From Actinomadura atramentaria DSM 43919 (GTDB taxonomy: Bacteria > Actinomycetota > Actinomycetes > Streptosporangiales > Streptosporangiaceae): a stretch of 64,000 bases of DNA. Each line of letters starts with the position of its first letter. The first letter of the stretch is position 1. This document shows positions 1 through 7,965 of this stretch, one piece after another. The notes below the pieces were generated by a model. That model had not been told where the DNA came from, ran no database searches, and was given only the letters and a program-made list of their open reading frames with translations. The position numbers were made by a program, and so were the translations under genes. The DNA lies in assembly GCF_000381885.1 (NCBI RefSeq), contig NZ_KB907209.1:1-64000 (forward strand). Reading direction: 5' to 3'.

Positions 1-8
1 GGGGTGGG

Positions 9-194
9 CTAGAGGTTTTTGATGGCGGTGGTGAAGTTGGTGTAGGCGGGGCGGGGGATGAGGAGCTTGGGGCCGTCCGGGTTTTTGCTGTCGCGGATGG
101 CCACGGTGCCCGGGGCGTTGGCTACCTCCACGCAGTCGTCGCCCTTTTCGCTGCTGCGGGTCGCCTTGCGCCAGGTCGCGTCGGTCAGGTCCAC
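9..194 (-). CDS. DUF397 domain protein
   Basis: A 61-residue DUF397 protein. The family signature is visible: a WRKATRSS segment near the N-terminus, then CVEVA around residue 22, then IRDSKNPDGP. Its start overlaps the last 10 bases of the upstream Scr1-type HTH gene, so the two are translationally coupled. Such HTH/DUF397 pairs are abundant in filamentous actinomycetes. By analogy with characterised pairs, the small protein probably modulates its partner regulator. Two further intact DUF397 genes lie near 61.4-62.0 kb. The role is inferred; the family call is firm. Confidence 0.9.
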   Translation of the reverse strand: MDLTDATWRKATRSSEKGDDCVEVANAPGTVAIRDSKNPDGPKLLIPRPAYTNFTTAIKNL

Positions 195-967
195 TTCTCC
201 TCCAACACCTTCCTCATGAAGGCCAGCGAGTCCTCGATGTTGAGGGCGCGGGCCTGGAGCGTCAGGAACGCCTCGCCCACCTTGGCCAGATCGCTCGCCT
301 TGGTCGAGACGACGCCGTCGATGGCCTTGCTCTCGTACAGGACCTCGGAGCGGTCGGGCTGGGTCGCGATCGTGAACGAACTCGTCACGTCGCGGTAGTA
401 GGCGGTCGGGGCGATCTGGAGATGCACCCTATCGTGCCGGGACAGCTCGATCAGGTGCTCGATCTGGGCGCGCATCACCTCCCGCGTGCCGACCTGGCGG
501 TGGAGGACGGACTCGTCCATGATCACGCAGATCAGGGGGCCGTTCTCGCGGTCGATGATCTCCTGCCGCGCCATGCGGTTGCGGACCGCCTGGTCGGTGA
601 TGAGCAGGACGCGGGCGTACGCCTCGGTCTGGAACAGGCCGTAGACGCGGTCGGCCACCCACGCGCGGAGGAGGTTGGCGGCGTCCTCGGCGTGGGTGAA
701 GTCGAGGAAGTACTCGGGGTAGCCCGCGTCGGTGAGGAGATTGTCCCACTTCCGGACGATTTTTCCGTCCGCTTCGAGGGCTTTGTCGAGACGTTCCGCG
801 AAATCGCGCCGACAGCGGGTGTCGCCCGCCTCCACCTGGCCGACGTAACTGCGCGAGACATGGACCAGGTCCGCGACCTCCTGCAAGGTCATGTCCGCCG
901 CCTTCCGCATCTGGCGGACGTACGAGCCGAACGACTTGAGAGCCGGGACGATCTTGTGCGCGACCAT
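185..967 (-). CDS. Scr1-type helix-turn-helix regulator with DUF5753
   Basis: A 260-residue DNA-binding regulator. An N-terminal XRE-type HTH (about residues 10-65, with TLQEVADLVHVSRSYVGQVE) is followed by a DUF5753 ligand/partner domain with the usual LFQTEAYAR and RVHLQIAP elements. The reading frame is open to 991, but a GGAGG seven bases before the ATG at 967 decides the start at MVAHK. It overlaps the downstream DUF397 gene. A palindromic sequence lies just upstream (986-1007), which would fit autoregulation. Paralogous to the HTH gene at 61985-62875. Confidence 0.9.
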   Translation of the reverse strand: MVAHKIVPALKSFGSYVRQMRKAADMTLQEVADLVHVSRSYVGQVEAGDTRCRRDFAERLDKALEADGKIVRKWDNLLTDAGYPEYFLDFTHAEDAANLLRAWVADRVYGLFQTEAYARVLLITDQAVRNRMARQEIIDRENGPLICVIMDESVLHRQVGTREVMRAQIEHLIELSRHDRVHLQIAPTAYYRDVTSSFTIATQPDRSEVLYESKAIDGVVSTKASDLAKVGEAFLTLQARALNIEDSLAFMRKVLEEKWT

Positions 968-985
968 TGTGGAACCTCCGGGGGG

Positions 986-1007
986 TTGCATTGCAAGCAG
1001 GATGCAA
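986..1007. promoter_or_regulatory. Candidate operator upstream of the Scr1-type regulator
   Basis: TTGCA-T-TGCAA (986-996) is a perfect palindrome, and the outer TTGCAT and ATGCAA (1002-1007) form a second inverted pair. It starts 19 bases upstream of the HTH start codon. The position suits autoregulation; no binding evidence exists. Confidence 0.4.
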
Positions 1008-1073
1008 GTAGCGCGGAACTGGCATCCTTGCGCTGTGTCACTTGGCTGTCACGCTACGCCGAACGGTGGCTAG

Positions 1074-1346
1074 ATGGAAGGTGTTCGGGGAAATCCGCCG
1101 TCAGATCGGAGGGGTTCGGTGATCATTTCAGAACGGTCCGCCCGTCTCACCAGACCAAATGCCATCACACGAGTGCGGGGCGATGTCAAGACCATCGAGC
1201 GCGTGTGTGAACGTGTGTTCGATATGGGTCGGGTGCGGGGTGCGGGGCGGGAACTCGTCGGCGTCCTGGCGGGCGCGCGGGCGCGGGCCGCGCGGCGGCT
1301 GGGCGGGCTCGGCGGCCTGGAGGGGCGTCGGGCGGGGGAGTTCTGA
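1074..1346 (+). CDS. Small hypothetical protein, arginine-rich
   Basis: A possible 90-residue basic protein with no recognised domain. The argument for it is positional: its stop codon overlaps the ATG of the next gene (TGATG at 1344-1348), as in coupled genes, and it fills the gap opposite the divergent HTH gene. Against it, the composition (Arg/Gly-rich) is what random GC-rich DNA encodes and no clear ribosome binding site precedes the ATG. Treat as tentative. Confidence 0.3.
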   Translation: MEGVRGNPPSDRRGSVIISERSARLTRPNAITRVRGDVKTIERVCERVFDMGRVRGAGRELVGVLAGARARAARRLGGLGGLEGRRAGEF

Positions 1347-2011
1347 TGGGGGGCACGCGGGGCGGAGCGTCGGTGCCGCCGGGCGGCGGCGCCGGGGGCG
1401 GGCGGTGGTTGGAGCCGACCGCTTCCTCGGACGGGACGTGGTCGTGTCGGCTTGTGCGGCCGTTGACTCGGGACGAGGAAGTCGCGGGGCTGTTGTACGT
1501 CGTCGTCGCTCGGGACCGCGCCGAACTGGCCGCGCTCATGGCGTTGGAGGACGACAAGGCCGGGCGGTACGTCCGGCGGGGCGGGGCGGCGGCGTACGCG
1601 GCGGGGCGGGGGAGCGCCGACCGTGCCGCCGACCGTGTCGCCGATCGTGCCGCCGTCCGGGCCGGGAGCCGCGCCGGGGACGGGCGGGGAGGCGCGGGAG
1701 CGCTGGAGGCCGAGCAGAGCCCGTCGCGGGTGCGGGATCTGGAGGCCGAGCGGCTTCATCTCGAGGCGCTGCGCGGCCTTCTTCTCGGGCGGGAGCGGTT
1801 CGTGTGCCGCGTTGTGGCGGGGGCCGCGTATCCCGATCCGTATCTGCGGGTCGTGAACCTCGGGTGCGCCCGGCTCGCGGAGGACGTCCGGTGTCGGGCG
1901 TCCGGGGGCGGGTTCGTGTTCGTGTGGTCTTGGGGGGATGACATCGGGGCCGTTGACGACCTTCCCGCTGTCGCCGCCGCTGTCGTTCGGGTGTTGTCGC
2001 CGGGGGGCTGA
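1346..2011 (+). CDS. Hypothetical protein with a C-terminal WSWGDD element
   Basis: A 221-residue protein with no known function. The N-terminal part is glycine-rich and followed by a plausible helix-strand region. The middle (about 75-120) is Ala/Arg-rich and low complexity. The last 85 residues resemble the small protein at 63141-63452: both share an acidic first helix, a central strand ending in WSWG(D/E)D, and a final helix ending in a short Pro-Gly tail. Both lie divergent from an Scr1 HTH/DUF397 pair. Codons end mostly in G, unlike the C-ending metabolic genes further right. Confidence 0.6.
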   Translation: MGGTRGGASVPPGGGAGGGRWLEPTASSDGTWSCRLVRPLTRDEEVAGLLYVVVARDRAELAALMALEDDKAGRYVRRGGAAAYAAGRGSADRAADRVADRAAVRAGSRAGDGRGGAGALEAEQSPSRVRDLEAERLHLEALRGLLLGRERFVCRVVAGAAYPDPYLRVVNLGCARLAEDVRCRASGGGFVFVWSWGDDIGAVDDLPAVAAAVVRVLSPGG

Positions 2012-2016
2012 CGGCG

Positions 2017-2325
2017 GTGGTGCCGCCTGCTGAGCAGGCTCGGTGGGCCGAGGGCAACGCGCCCGGGTGGGTCGTCGTCTGGGGGTGTTACCGGCGCACC
2101 TTTACCGCTTGGGCCTTGTTCACGCGCGAGACGGTCGTCGTCGAGGCCGCGACCGTCGAGGAACTCACGATCGCGATCAGCCGCGCGGAGCGGCGGGTCG
2201 AGGAGTCGGCCGGGCCGCCGCCCGGCCGGGGAACGCCGGGTGCGTCCCGTGGAGGGGGCGGGGCGCACCCGGCCGGGACGTCGGGACGCGAACGGCGCGT
2301 CCCCGAGGAAGGGAGTGCCGGGTGA
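2017..2325 (+). CDS. Hypothetical protein
   Basis: About 102 residues from a GTG start five bases after the previous stop. The first 65 residues look like a folded domain (GWVVVWGCYRR, then an acidic helix with EELTIAISRAERRVEE). The C-terminal 35 residues are Gly/Pro/Arg-rich and probably disordered. It is probably co-transcribed with its neighbours on both sides. No family is recognised. Confidence 0.55.
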   Translation: MVPPAEQARWAEGNAPGWVVVWGCYRRTFTAWALFTRETVVVEAATVEELTIAISRAERRVEESAGPPPGRGTPGASRGGGGAHPAGTSGRERRVPEEGSAG

Positions 2326-2365
2326 CACCTCCGCAGCGAGGCCCGCTCGTCGGACGGACGGGCCG

Positions 2366-2563
2366 GTGAAGCGGATCGGGCGGGAGCCGGTCCCGGAGCT
2401 GCTGTCGACGCGGGAGGTCGCCGGGATGTTCGGCGTCAGCCCCGGGACCGTCATCCGGTGGGCGAACGAGGGGCTGCTGCCGGTGATCGCGCTGCCGTCC
2501 GGGATGCGCCGCTACCCCGCCGAGCGGATTCGCGCGATGCTCGCGTTTCCCGCCGACGAATGA
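2366..2563 (+). CDS. BldC-like MerR-type DNA-binding protein
   Basis: A 65-residue protein made almost entirely of a MerR-type winged helix-turn-helix: LLSTREVAGMFGV, then TVIRWANEG, then the wing with GMRRYPAERIRAML. Length and architecture match BldC, the 68-residue developmental regulator of Streptomyces, which binds DNA cooperatively without an effector domain. The frame is open back to 2240, but the GTG at 2366 gives the family length; the preceding residues are low complexity. It ends just before a strong hairpin. Whether it regulates development or its local neighbours cannot be told. Confidence 0.75.
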   Translation: MKRIGREPVPELLSTREVAGMFGVSPGTVIRWANEGLLPVIALPSGMRRYPAERIRAMLAFPADE

Positions 2564-2567
2564 GCCG

Positions 2568-2601
2568 GTCCCGCGCTGATCCCCTGGGGTCAGCGCGGGA
2601 C
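2568..2601. terminator. Bidirectional terminator hairpin
   Basis: A 12-bp perfect stem (2568-2579 with 2590-2601) that continues into a CCCC-T-GGGG tip. It lies between the convergent BldC-like gene and the P450 gene and can serve both strands. Confidence 0.8.
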
Positions 2602-2608
2602 ATTCTCG

Positions 2609-3904
2609 TCAGTTGAGCTGGACCGGAAGTTCCGTCACTCCGTGGACGATGGAGAGTTTCCGGAATTCCAGCTTCTCCGGGTCCGTGGCCAGGCGGAGGT
2701 TCGGATAGCGGGCCGCCAGGTCCGGGAACGCCGCGCGCAGTTCGACCCGGGCCAGTTCCGCGCCCACGCAGCGGTGGATTCCGTAGCCGAAGGCCAGGTG
2801 CGGCGAACTCGGCGTGCGCGACGGGTCGAACGCGTTCATGTCCGGCCCGAGGCGCGCGTCGCGGTTCGCGGCGTTCAGCGAGACCACGACGATGTCGCCC
2901 TTGCCGATCGTCACGTCCCCGACCTCGGTGTCCGCGCGCGCGAACCGCGGGAACGCCGTCTGGACGACGCTGAGGTGCCGCAGCAGCTCCTCGACCAGCG
3001 CCGCCGCGACCGGACCCGGGTCCGCCGCGTCGCGCAGCGCCTCGAAGTGCTCGCGGTCGCGCAGCAGCACCAGCGTCCCGAGCGCGAGCATGCTCGCGGA
3101 CGACTCCAGGCCGCCGGTCAGGACGCCGTCGGCGAGGCCGATCAGCTCCTCGTCGTCGATCTCGTCGCCGTGGTCGCGGATGATGCCGCCGAGCAGCCCC
3201 TCCCCGGGCTTGTCGCGCTGCCGCGCGATGACGCCGCCGAGGTAGTCGTGCGAGTGGGAGATCGCGCCGAACGAGCCGGAGATGCCGCCGAGGACGTCGA
3301 ACCGGCTCGCGGAGAACTCCTGGAACGCGCCGCGCTCCTCGTACGGGACGCCGAGCAGCTCGCAGATGACGAACGTCGGCACCGGCGTGGCGAAGTGCTC
3401 GACGAAGTCCACGACGCCGGTGGTGTCGGCGGCCTCGGACAGCCGCGTCAACTGCTCGGCGACGATCTCGTGGATGCGCGGCTGGATGCGGTTGAGCCGC
3501 CGCATCGTGAACTCGGGCGTCAGCAGGCGGCGCAGCCGGGTGTGGTCGGGCGGGTCGCGGAAGCCCAGCCCGCCGGGTTGGTGGTCGGCGTCGAGCCCGG
3601 CGGCGGCGGCGAGGTTGGTGAACTCGTTGCTGAACGACTTCACGTCGCTGAGGACCTGCCGGGCCTCCTCGTGGCCGCTGACGAGCCAGACGCGCACGCC
3701 CGGGATCGGCAGCCGGGAGACGGGCGCGCGCCCGCGCAGCTCGTCCATTGCGGGCAGCGGGTCGACGCCGTCGCGGCGCAGCGGCAGCAGCGCCGCCTCG
3801 GGCAGCGCGGCCAGCGACGCCGGGTCGAGGATGGACCGCTTGTTCTGGAGACGTCGGAGATACCGGCGTACGAGCCGGTTCGTGAGGGCGGAGCGGAGGG
3901 ACAC
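2609..3904 (-). CDS. Cytochrome P450
   Basis: A soluble bacterial P450 of about 431 residues. Landmarks: an I-helix with GGLESSAS, a K-helix EELLR, and the heme-cysteine loop FGYGIHRCVGAELA. In the I-helix the usual acid-Thr pair is Glu-Ser, so the proton-relay threonine is replaced by serine. The frame is open to an ATG at 4105, adding 67 basic, proline-rich residues. The GTG at 3904 gives the usual P450 length, but no start in this stretch has a good Shine-Dalgarno sequence, so the 5' end is uncertain. No ferredoxin or ferredoxin reductase gene is adjacent. Substrate unknown. Confidence 0.9.
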   Translation of the reverse strand: MSLRSALTNRLVRRYLRRLQNKRSILDPASLAALPEAALLPLRRDGVDPLPAMDELRGRAPVSRLPIPGVRVWLVSGHEEARQVLSDVKSFSNEFTNLAAAAGLDADHQPGGLGFRDPPDHTRLRRLLTPEFTMRRLNRIQPRIHEIVAEQLTRLSEAADTTGVVDFVEHFATPVPTFVICELLGVPYEERGAFQEFSASRFDVLGGISGSFGAISHSHDYLGGVIARQRDKPGEGLLGGIIRDHGDEIDDEELIGLADGVLTGGLESSASMLALGTLVLLRDREHFEALRDAADPGPVAAALVEELLRHLSVVQTAFPRFARADTEVGDVTIGKGDIVVVSLNAANRDARLGPDMNAFDPSRTPSSPHLAFGYGIHRCVGAELARVELRAAFPDLAARYPNLRLATDPEKLEFRKLSIVHGVTELPVQLN

Positions 3905-4427
3905 GTGCGATGACTCGTTTGTGAAGGAACGCAGCCGCGTTCGCCGACGGGGGAGAAGGGGGCGGGTGCGCTGGGGTCGGGTGGGGGCCATGAGCGTTCT
4001 CGGGGACGGGCGGGTCGCCGTCGACTCGTCGGCGGTGGGAACCGCGTGGGGCGGATGCGTGCCGTCGAGCGTAGCGAGGTCGGTGCCTGCTTCGCCGGGC
4101 GGCATGTTGCTGTACGTCCTATCTGGTCAGACTTATTCTGCGGTATTCGTCACGTTCGGATGGTACGGGGGATCGGCGCGGCGGGGGAGCCGACGCCGCC
4201 GGGCGCGCGGGCGGCGGCGCTGCTTCGCCGCGCGGGCGGCGGACGGGCGTCCAAGTCGGCGGGCGGCGGACGGGCCGCGCCACCGGTTCGGCGGCGGGGC
4301 CGCCGGGCGTGTCGCCGCCTTCCTCCGCTCCCCGCTCGGGCGATCTCGCGGAAGTTTCTATTACGCGTGTAGTAGCTCGGCTAGGGTTTCGCGGGGTCGG
4401 GTCAACGATGCTTATGGGAGGTTTCCG
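3905..4427. other. Intergenic region between divergent P450 and GQPGY-repeat genes
   Basis: No independent gene is supported here. The left 200 bases could encode an N-terminal extension of the P450 on the minus strand. A less GC-rich stretch around 4106-4160 and another around 4345-4385 are the likely promoter zones for the two divergent genes. Confidence 0.5.
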
Positions 4428-4865
4428 GTGACGTGTTTCTTCGACGCGGCGCACGGTCCGGGCGTGCAGAACGTCCTGTGGACGCCGCAGTGGGGCGCGG
4501 CCCGGCACGTCGCGGCGTGCCCGCCGTGCGCGCAGCGGTGGGCGGCGTTCCAGCAGCAGGCCGTCGCGCAGCCGGGGTATCCGCAGCCGTACGGGCAGCC
4601 GGGGTACGAGCAGCAGGGCTACGGGCAGCCGGGTTACGGGCAGCCGGGCTACGCGCAGCCGGGTTACGAGCACGACCACGGGCACGGGCACGAGCAGCGG
4701 CGGCGCGGCCCCGGCTGGGGCGGCGTCGCGGCGGCGGGCGCGGCGGGCCTGGTCGGCGGCGCGCTGATCAACGAGATGCTGGACGACGACGAGCCGCAGC
4801 AGATCGTCAACGTCACCAACGTCGAGTACGAGTTCAACGACTTCACCGAGGACGACGACTTCTAG
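4428..4865 (+). CDS. GQPGY-repeat small protein with CPPC motif
   Basis: A 145-residue protein starting at GTG 4428, fixed by GGGAGG seven bases upstream. The N-terminal 40 residues hold an H-x3-CPPC element that could bind metal. Residues about 48-81 are a QPGY repeat. A His-rich patch (HDHGHGHE) follows, then a Gly/Ala-rich stretch (about 102-117) that could contact a membrane, and a very acidic tail rich in Asp/Glu with aromatic residues. It has no recognised family. The layout suggests a low-complexity surface or assembly protein. It is convergent with the dehydrogenase operon across a strong hairpin. Confidence 0.7.
   Translation: MTCFFDAAHGPGVQNVLWTPQWGAARHVAACPPCAQRWAAFQQQAVAQPGYPQPYGQPGYEQQGYGQPGYGQPGYAQPGYEHDHGHGHEQRRRGPGWGGVAAAGAAGLVGGALINEMLDDDEPQQIVNVTNVEYEFNDFTEDDDF
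4569..4670 (+). repeat. QPGY-coding short tandem repeat
   Basis: Variants of a 12-15 base unit coding (G/A)QPGY, about six copies, inside the gene at 4428-4865. Confidence 0.85.
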
Positions 4866-4874
4866 CGCCGGGGA

Positions 4875-4912
4875 CGGCGTCGTCACGGCACCGCGCCGCC
4901 GTGACGACGCCG
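4875..4912. terminator. Bidirectional terminator hairpin
   Basis: A perfect 15-bp inverted repeat (4875-4889 with 4898-4912) and an 8-base loop, between two convergent genes. Confidence 0.8.
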
Positions 4913-4914
4913 GG

Positions 4915-6012
4915 TCACGGATGTAGAACGGTCATCCACATCGGCTCGGCGCGGCGGTCCGCCGCGTCCAGCGCCGCCGTGATCTCCGCGAGCGGGTACC
5001 GGTGGGTGACCAGCTCGTCGGCCCGGACCTCGCCGCGCCCGAGGATGTCCAGGACGGCGTCGGTGTCGGAGCGGGTGCAGCCGCGCGTGCCGACGATCCG
5101 CCAGCAGTTGCGCATGACCACGCGGATCGGGAACGGCAGCGTCTCGGTGTTGCCGCCCATGTGGACGAACGTCCCGCCGGTCGCCAGCGAGGCGGCGGCC
5201 TGGGCGGTGCCCGGACCCTGCGGGAGGTAGTCCACGACGGCGTCGGGGCCGTCCGGGACCAGGTCGCGCAGGCGGCGCGTCAGGCCGTCCCTGGCGGCCC
5301 AGTCGCGGCCGAGGTCGTCCAGCGCGACGGTCTCGACGGGCAGCGGGCCCGCGAGCGGCGCGACGGCGGCGAGCCGGTCGGCGGAGCGCGCGACGAGGAC
5401 CAGGCGGTCCGCGCCGAAGAACCGCGCGAGCGCGGCCGTGGCGGTGCCCATCGTGCCCGTCGCGGCCGTGACGACCAGCGTCCCGCCGCCGCCGAGCGCC
5501 GCGCCCTTGAGCGCGCGGACGGCGTTGGCGAAGTCGTGGACCTTCGCGCCGACCTCGAAGCCGACCGCGTCCGGCAGCGCGTCCACCTGCGCGGCCGGGA
5601 CGCGGACGAACTCGGCGAACCCCCCGTCGTGGTACCGCGCGTACAGCTCCGACGCGTCCCCGTGCCCGCCGCTGCCGATCATCGCGGCGCGCGGGCACAT
5701 CTGCTCGCGGTCGGTGCGGCAGGACCGGCACGCGCCGCACGACAGCATCGGGTGGACGCGGACGCGCGCCCCGACGAGCGCCGGGTTCGCGCCGGGGCCG
5801 ACCGCCTCGACCGTCCCGGCGATCTCGTGGCCCGGCGTCGCCGGGAGGTGCCCGAACGCGCCGCGCCGCAGGTGCTTGAGGATCACCGGGGTGAGCCCGG
5901 CGGCGGCGACGCGCACCAGCACGTCGCCGGGGCCGGGCTCGGGCACCGGAATCCGCTCGACCCGCAGCTCCCCCGAGGTGTCGTGGGCGCGGACGGCGGT
6001 CATCAGCGTCAT
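4915..6012 (-). CDS. Zinc-type alcohol dehydrogenase family protein lacking the usual catalytic Cys
   Basis: A 365-residue medium-chain dehydrogenase. A GroES-like domain carries GHEIAG and the four-cysteine structural zinc loop (CGACRSC, then C seven residues later). The Rossmann half has an ATGTMG dinucleotide motif in place of GxGxxG. At the position where zinc enzymes have the first catalytic zinc ligand (Cys after AAGL) the chain reads AAGLTPV, so that ligand is absent; it may act on a substrate without a complete catalytic zinc site. The ATG at 6012 overlaps the stop of the bicupin gene (ATGA), so it is translated last in this operon. Substrate unknown; context suggests an aromatic or ring-cleavage intermediate. 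Confidence 0.85.
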   Translation of the reverse strand: MTLMTAVRAHDTSGELRVERIPVPEPGPGDVLVRVAAAGLTPVILKHLRRGAFGHLPATPGHEIAGTVEAVGPGANPALVGARVRVHPMLSCGACRSCRTDREQMCPRAAMIGSGGHGDASELYARYHDGGFAEFVRVPAAQVDALPDAVGFEVGAKVHDFANAVRALKGAALGGGGTLVVTAATGTMGTATAALARFFGADRLVLVARSADRLAAVAPLAGPLPVETVALDDLGRDWAARDGLTRRLRDLVPDGPDAVVDYLPQGPGTAQAAASLATGGTFVHMGGNTETLPFPIRVVMRNCWRIVGTRGCTRSDTDAVLDILGRGEVRADELVTHRYPLAEITAALDAADRRAEPMWMTVLHP

Positions 6013-7010
6013 CGGAGCGTTCCGATCTTCGCCCGCAGCTCGGCGACCTCGGCCGCCGAGGACGGGCGCGCGGTCTTCGTCGCGTCCGAGATGCGCGGGA
6101 CGGCGCGGTCGCAGACGACGCGGATGTGCGCGCTCGGCTCGCCGTGCAGGCTCGTGAACGCCAGGCCGCGCGGCACGCACAGGAAGTCGCCGGGCTCCAC
6201 GTCCAGCGTCCCGCGCTGCGTGACGAGGGTGCGCCGGCCGCTGATCTGGTACTGGATCTCGTGCGCGTCGCGGTGGCGCAGGTAGACGCGGCCGTCGTCG
6301 GCGGCGGCGTACGTCCGGCCGATGAGGATGTTCGGCGAGCGGTACAGCCACGTGGTGCCGGGCTCGTCGGCGGGGCGGACGAGCCGGATGCGCTCGCCGG
6401 AGTGCTGCGCCTTGGCGAGCAGCAGCCGCTCGTCGGCGCGGGCCATGACGACGTCGTGGCCCCGGCCGCCCAGCTCGTCGGTGACCATCTCGTTCGTGAT
6501 GCCCGGCTTGAAGCCCGGGTACGGGGTCTCGGTGTACTCGGCGGTGCGCGTCGGCGGCAGCAGCTCCTCGACGCCCGCGGGGACGTAGAACAGGATGTGG
6601 ATGTCCTCGCGCAGGCCGTAGTTGTCGTGCGCGACGCCGACCGGGATGTTCGAGAAGTCGCCGGGGCTGTGGACGATCGAGCCGTTCTCGGTCATCAGCG
6701 TGCGCTCGCCGTAGACCTGGAACGACATCTCGTCCACGTCGGTGTTGCGGTGGTAGAAGCCCTGGCGGTGCTCGTTGCCCATCGTCTGCCACTCAAGGCG
6801 CAGGACCTCGCCCTCGTAGACGCCGCGCGGGGAGGTCAGGGGCTGCTCGACGTACTCGGGGTTGAAGTACACCGCCTCGACCATCGGGTGGTCGCGGAGC
6901 TGCTGGCGGCCCGGCGCGGGCTCGGCGAGGAGCAGTTCCTCGTCGCGCTCCAGGACGATCGGCGCGCGGTCGAAGGGGAACGAGCCGAAGTGCTCGTGGA
7001 CGATTCCCAT
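6009..7010 (-). CDS. Bicupin protein of the homogentisate dioxygenase-like group
   Basis: A 333-residue protein with two cupin domains (about residues 45-170 and 210-320). The first carries an FYHRNTDVDE element like the metal-binding stretch of homogentisate 1,2-dioxygenase-like proteins and a following PGDFSNIP turn. The second has YLRHRDAHEIQYQ with PGDFLCVP. This suggests an iron-dependent ring-cleaving dioxygenase or a related isomerase. It is shorter than true homogentisate dioxygenases (about 430), so that exact activity is not claimed. It stands between the binding-fold gene and the dehydrogenase in a GntR-flanked operon. Confidence 0.75.
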   Translation of the reverse strand: MGIVHEHFGSFPFDRAPIVLERDEELLLAEPAPGRQQLRDHPMVEAVYFNPEYVEQPLTSPRGVYEGEVLRLEWQTMGNEHRQGFYHRNTDVDEMSFQVYGERTLMTENGSIVHSPGDFSNIPVGVAHDNYGLREDIHILFYVPAGVEELLPPTRTAEYTETPYPGFKPGITNEMVTDELGGRGHDVVMARADERLLLAKAQHSGERIRLVRPADEPGTTWLYRSPNILIGRTYAAADDGRVYLRHRDAHEIQYQISGRRTLVTQRGTLDVEPGDFLCVPRGLAFTSLHGEPSAHIRVVCDRAVPRISDATKTARPSSAAEVAELRAKIGTLR

Positions 7011-7011
7011 G

Positions 7012-7965
7012 TCAGTCCTCCTGGTCGAGGTAACCGTGGTCGCGGTAGTAAGCAGCCGCGCCGGGGTGCAGCGGGACGGGCGGCTCGTGGCACAGGTCCC
7101 GCAGGTCCACCGGGCTCGTCATCGCGGCGGTGGGGCCGGTGAAGCGGCCGGAGATGTGGGCCTTCTGCTCGTCGATGGAGCGGACGACCTCGTAGACGAC
7201 CTCGTCGGGCAGGTCCTCGCGGCAGTACATGGCCCAGCCCGAGAAGTCGACGGTCGGGACGTCCTCGGCGACGCCGCGCAGCCGCCCGGCGCGCAGCGCG
7301 CCCGACTTGGTGCCGTGCTCGGCGAGACGGTCGAGGACGGCCCGGTCGATGGGCAGGTACGTCAGGTCGTACTCGGTGCTGAGGCGCTTCCACCGCCAGG
7401 TCATGACGGCCTCGTCGCAGACGACGTCGAAGGACGGGTCGGCCGGGACCGAGTCGGGCAGGTTGGGGTAGCGGGGGCGGTCCGCGAGGATCGCGCCGCC
7501 CCAGCTCTCGACGTCCTCGCGGGAGAAGCCGTACTCGGCGAAGATCGCGTCCAGGACGACGGCGGCGGGGTGGCCGGACTCGCGCGTCGGCATGGAGATC
7601 TTCAGCGGCGCGCGGCGCTCGGCGATGTCGCGCAGCGAGGTGATGCCGGACTCCTTGCGGGCGGCGATGACGAGCTGGTCGTCGTGCGCGAACGTCGCGA
7701 TGGAGCGCAGCGGCAGCGGCCGGTCCACGATCTCGCGGCCCTCGACGGCGAGCGCGAGATGCCAGGCCGGGGTGACGATGCCGACGTGGTACTCGCCGTC
7801 CGCGACCAGCTCGGGGCCGCGCAGCGCCAGCGCGGCGTGCGGGGTGCCGGTGATCGCGGCGGCGGTGGAGCCGGGCGGCAGGCCGTGCAGCCCGTGGGCC
7901 ACCAGGCCGCCCACGTTCATCCAGTTGCCGCCCGGGCACAGGATGCGCAGATCGACGGGTTTCAT
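7012..7965 (-). CDS. TAXI/NMT1-like substrate-binding-fold protein without signal peptide
   Basis: A 317-residue protein of the TAXI group of TRAP solute-binding proteins; the C-terminal PLHPGAAAYYRDHG element is typical. Unlike exported binding proteins it begins directly with the first strand (VDLRILCPGGNW) and has neither a hydrophobic leader nor a lipobox. No TRAP membrane gene is in the window. It overlaps the upstream dehydrogenase gene (ATGA) and is one base from the bicupin gene. A cytoplasmic, possibly enzymatic role is plausible, because 4,5-dihydroxyphthalate decarboxylase also has a binding-protein fold; that is inference. Confidence 0.8.
   Translation of the reverse strand: MKPVDLRILCPGGNWMNVGGLVAHGLHGLPPGSTAAAITGTPHAALALRGPELVADGEYHVGIVTPAWHLALAVEGREIVDRPLPLRSIATFAHDDQLVIAARKESGITSLRDIAERRAPLKISMPTRESGHPAAVVLDAIFAEYGFSREDVESWGGAILADRPRYPNLPDSVPADPSFDVVCDEAVMTWRWKRLSTEYDLTYLPIDRAVLDRLAEHGTKSGALRAGRLRGVAEDVPTVDFSGWAMYCREDLPDEVVYEVVRSIDEQKAHISGRFTGPTAAMTSPVDLRDLCHEPPVPLHPGAAAYYRDHGYLDQED

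Noticed and set aside
422..1210. A 262-codon plus-strand open frame opposite the left Scr1 regulator
   Set aside because: It is the antisense shadow of the HTH gene, which has clear domains and a GGAGG-fixed start.
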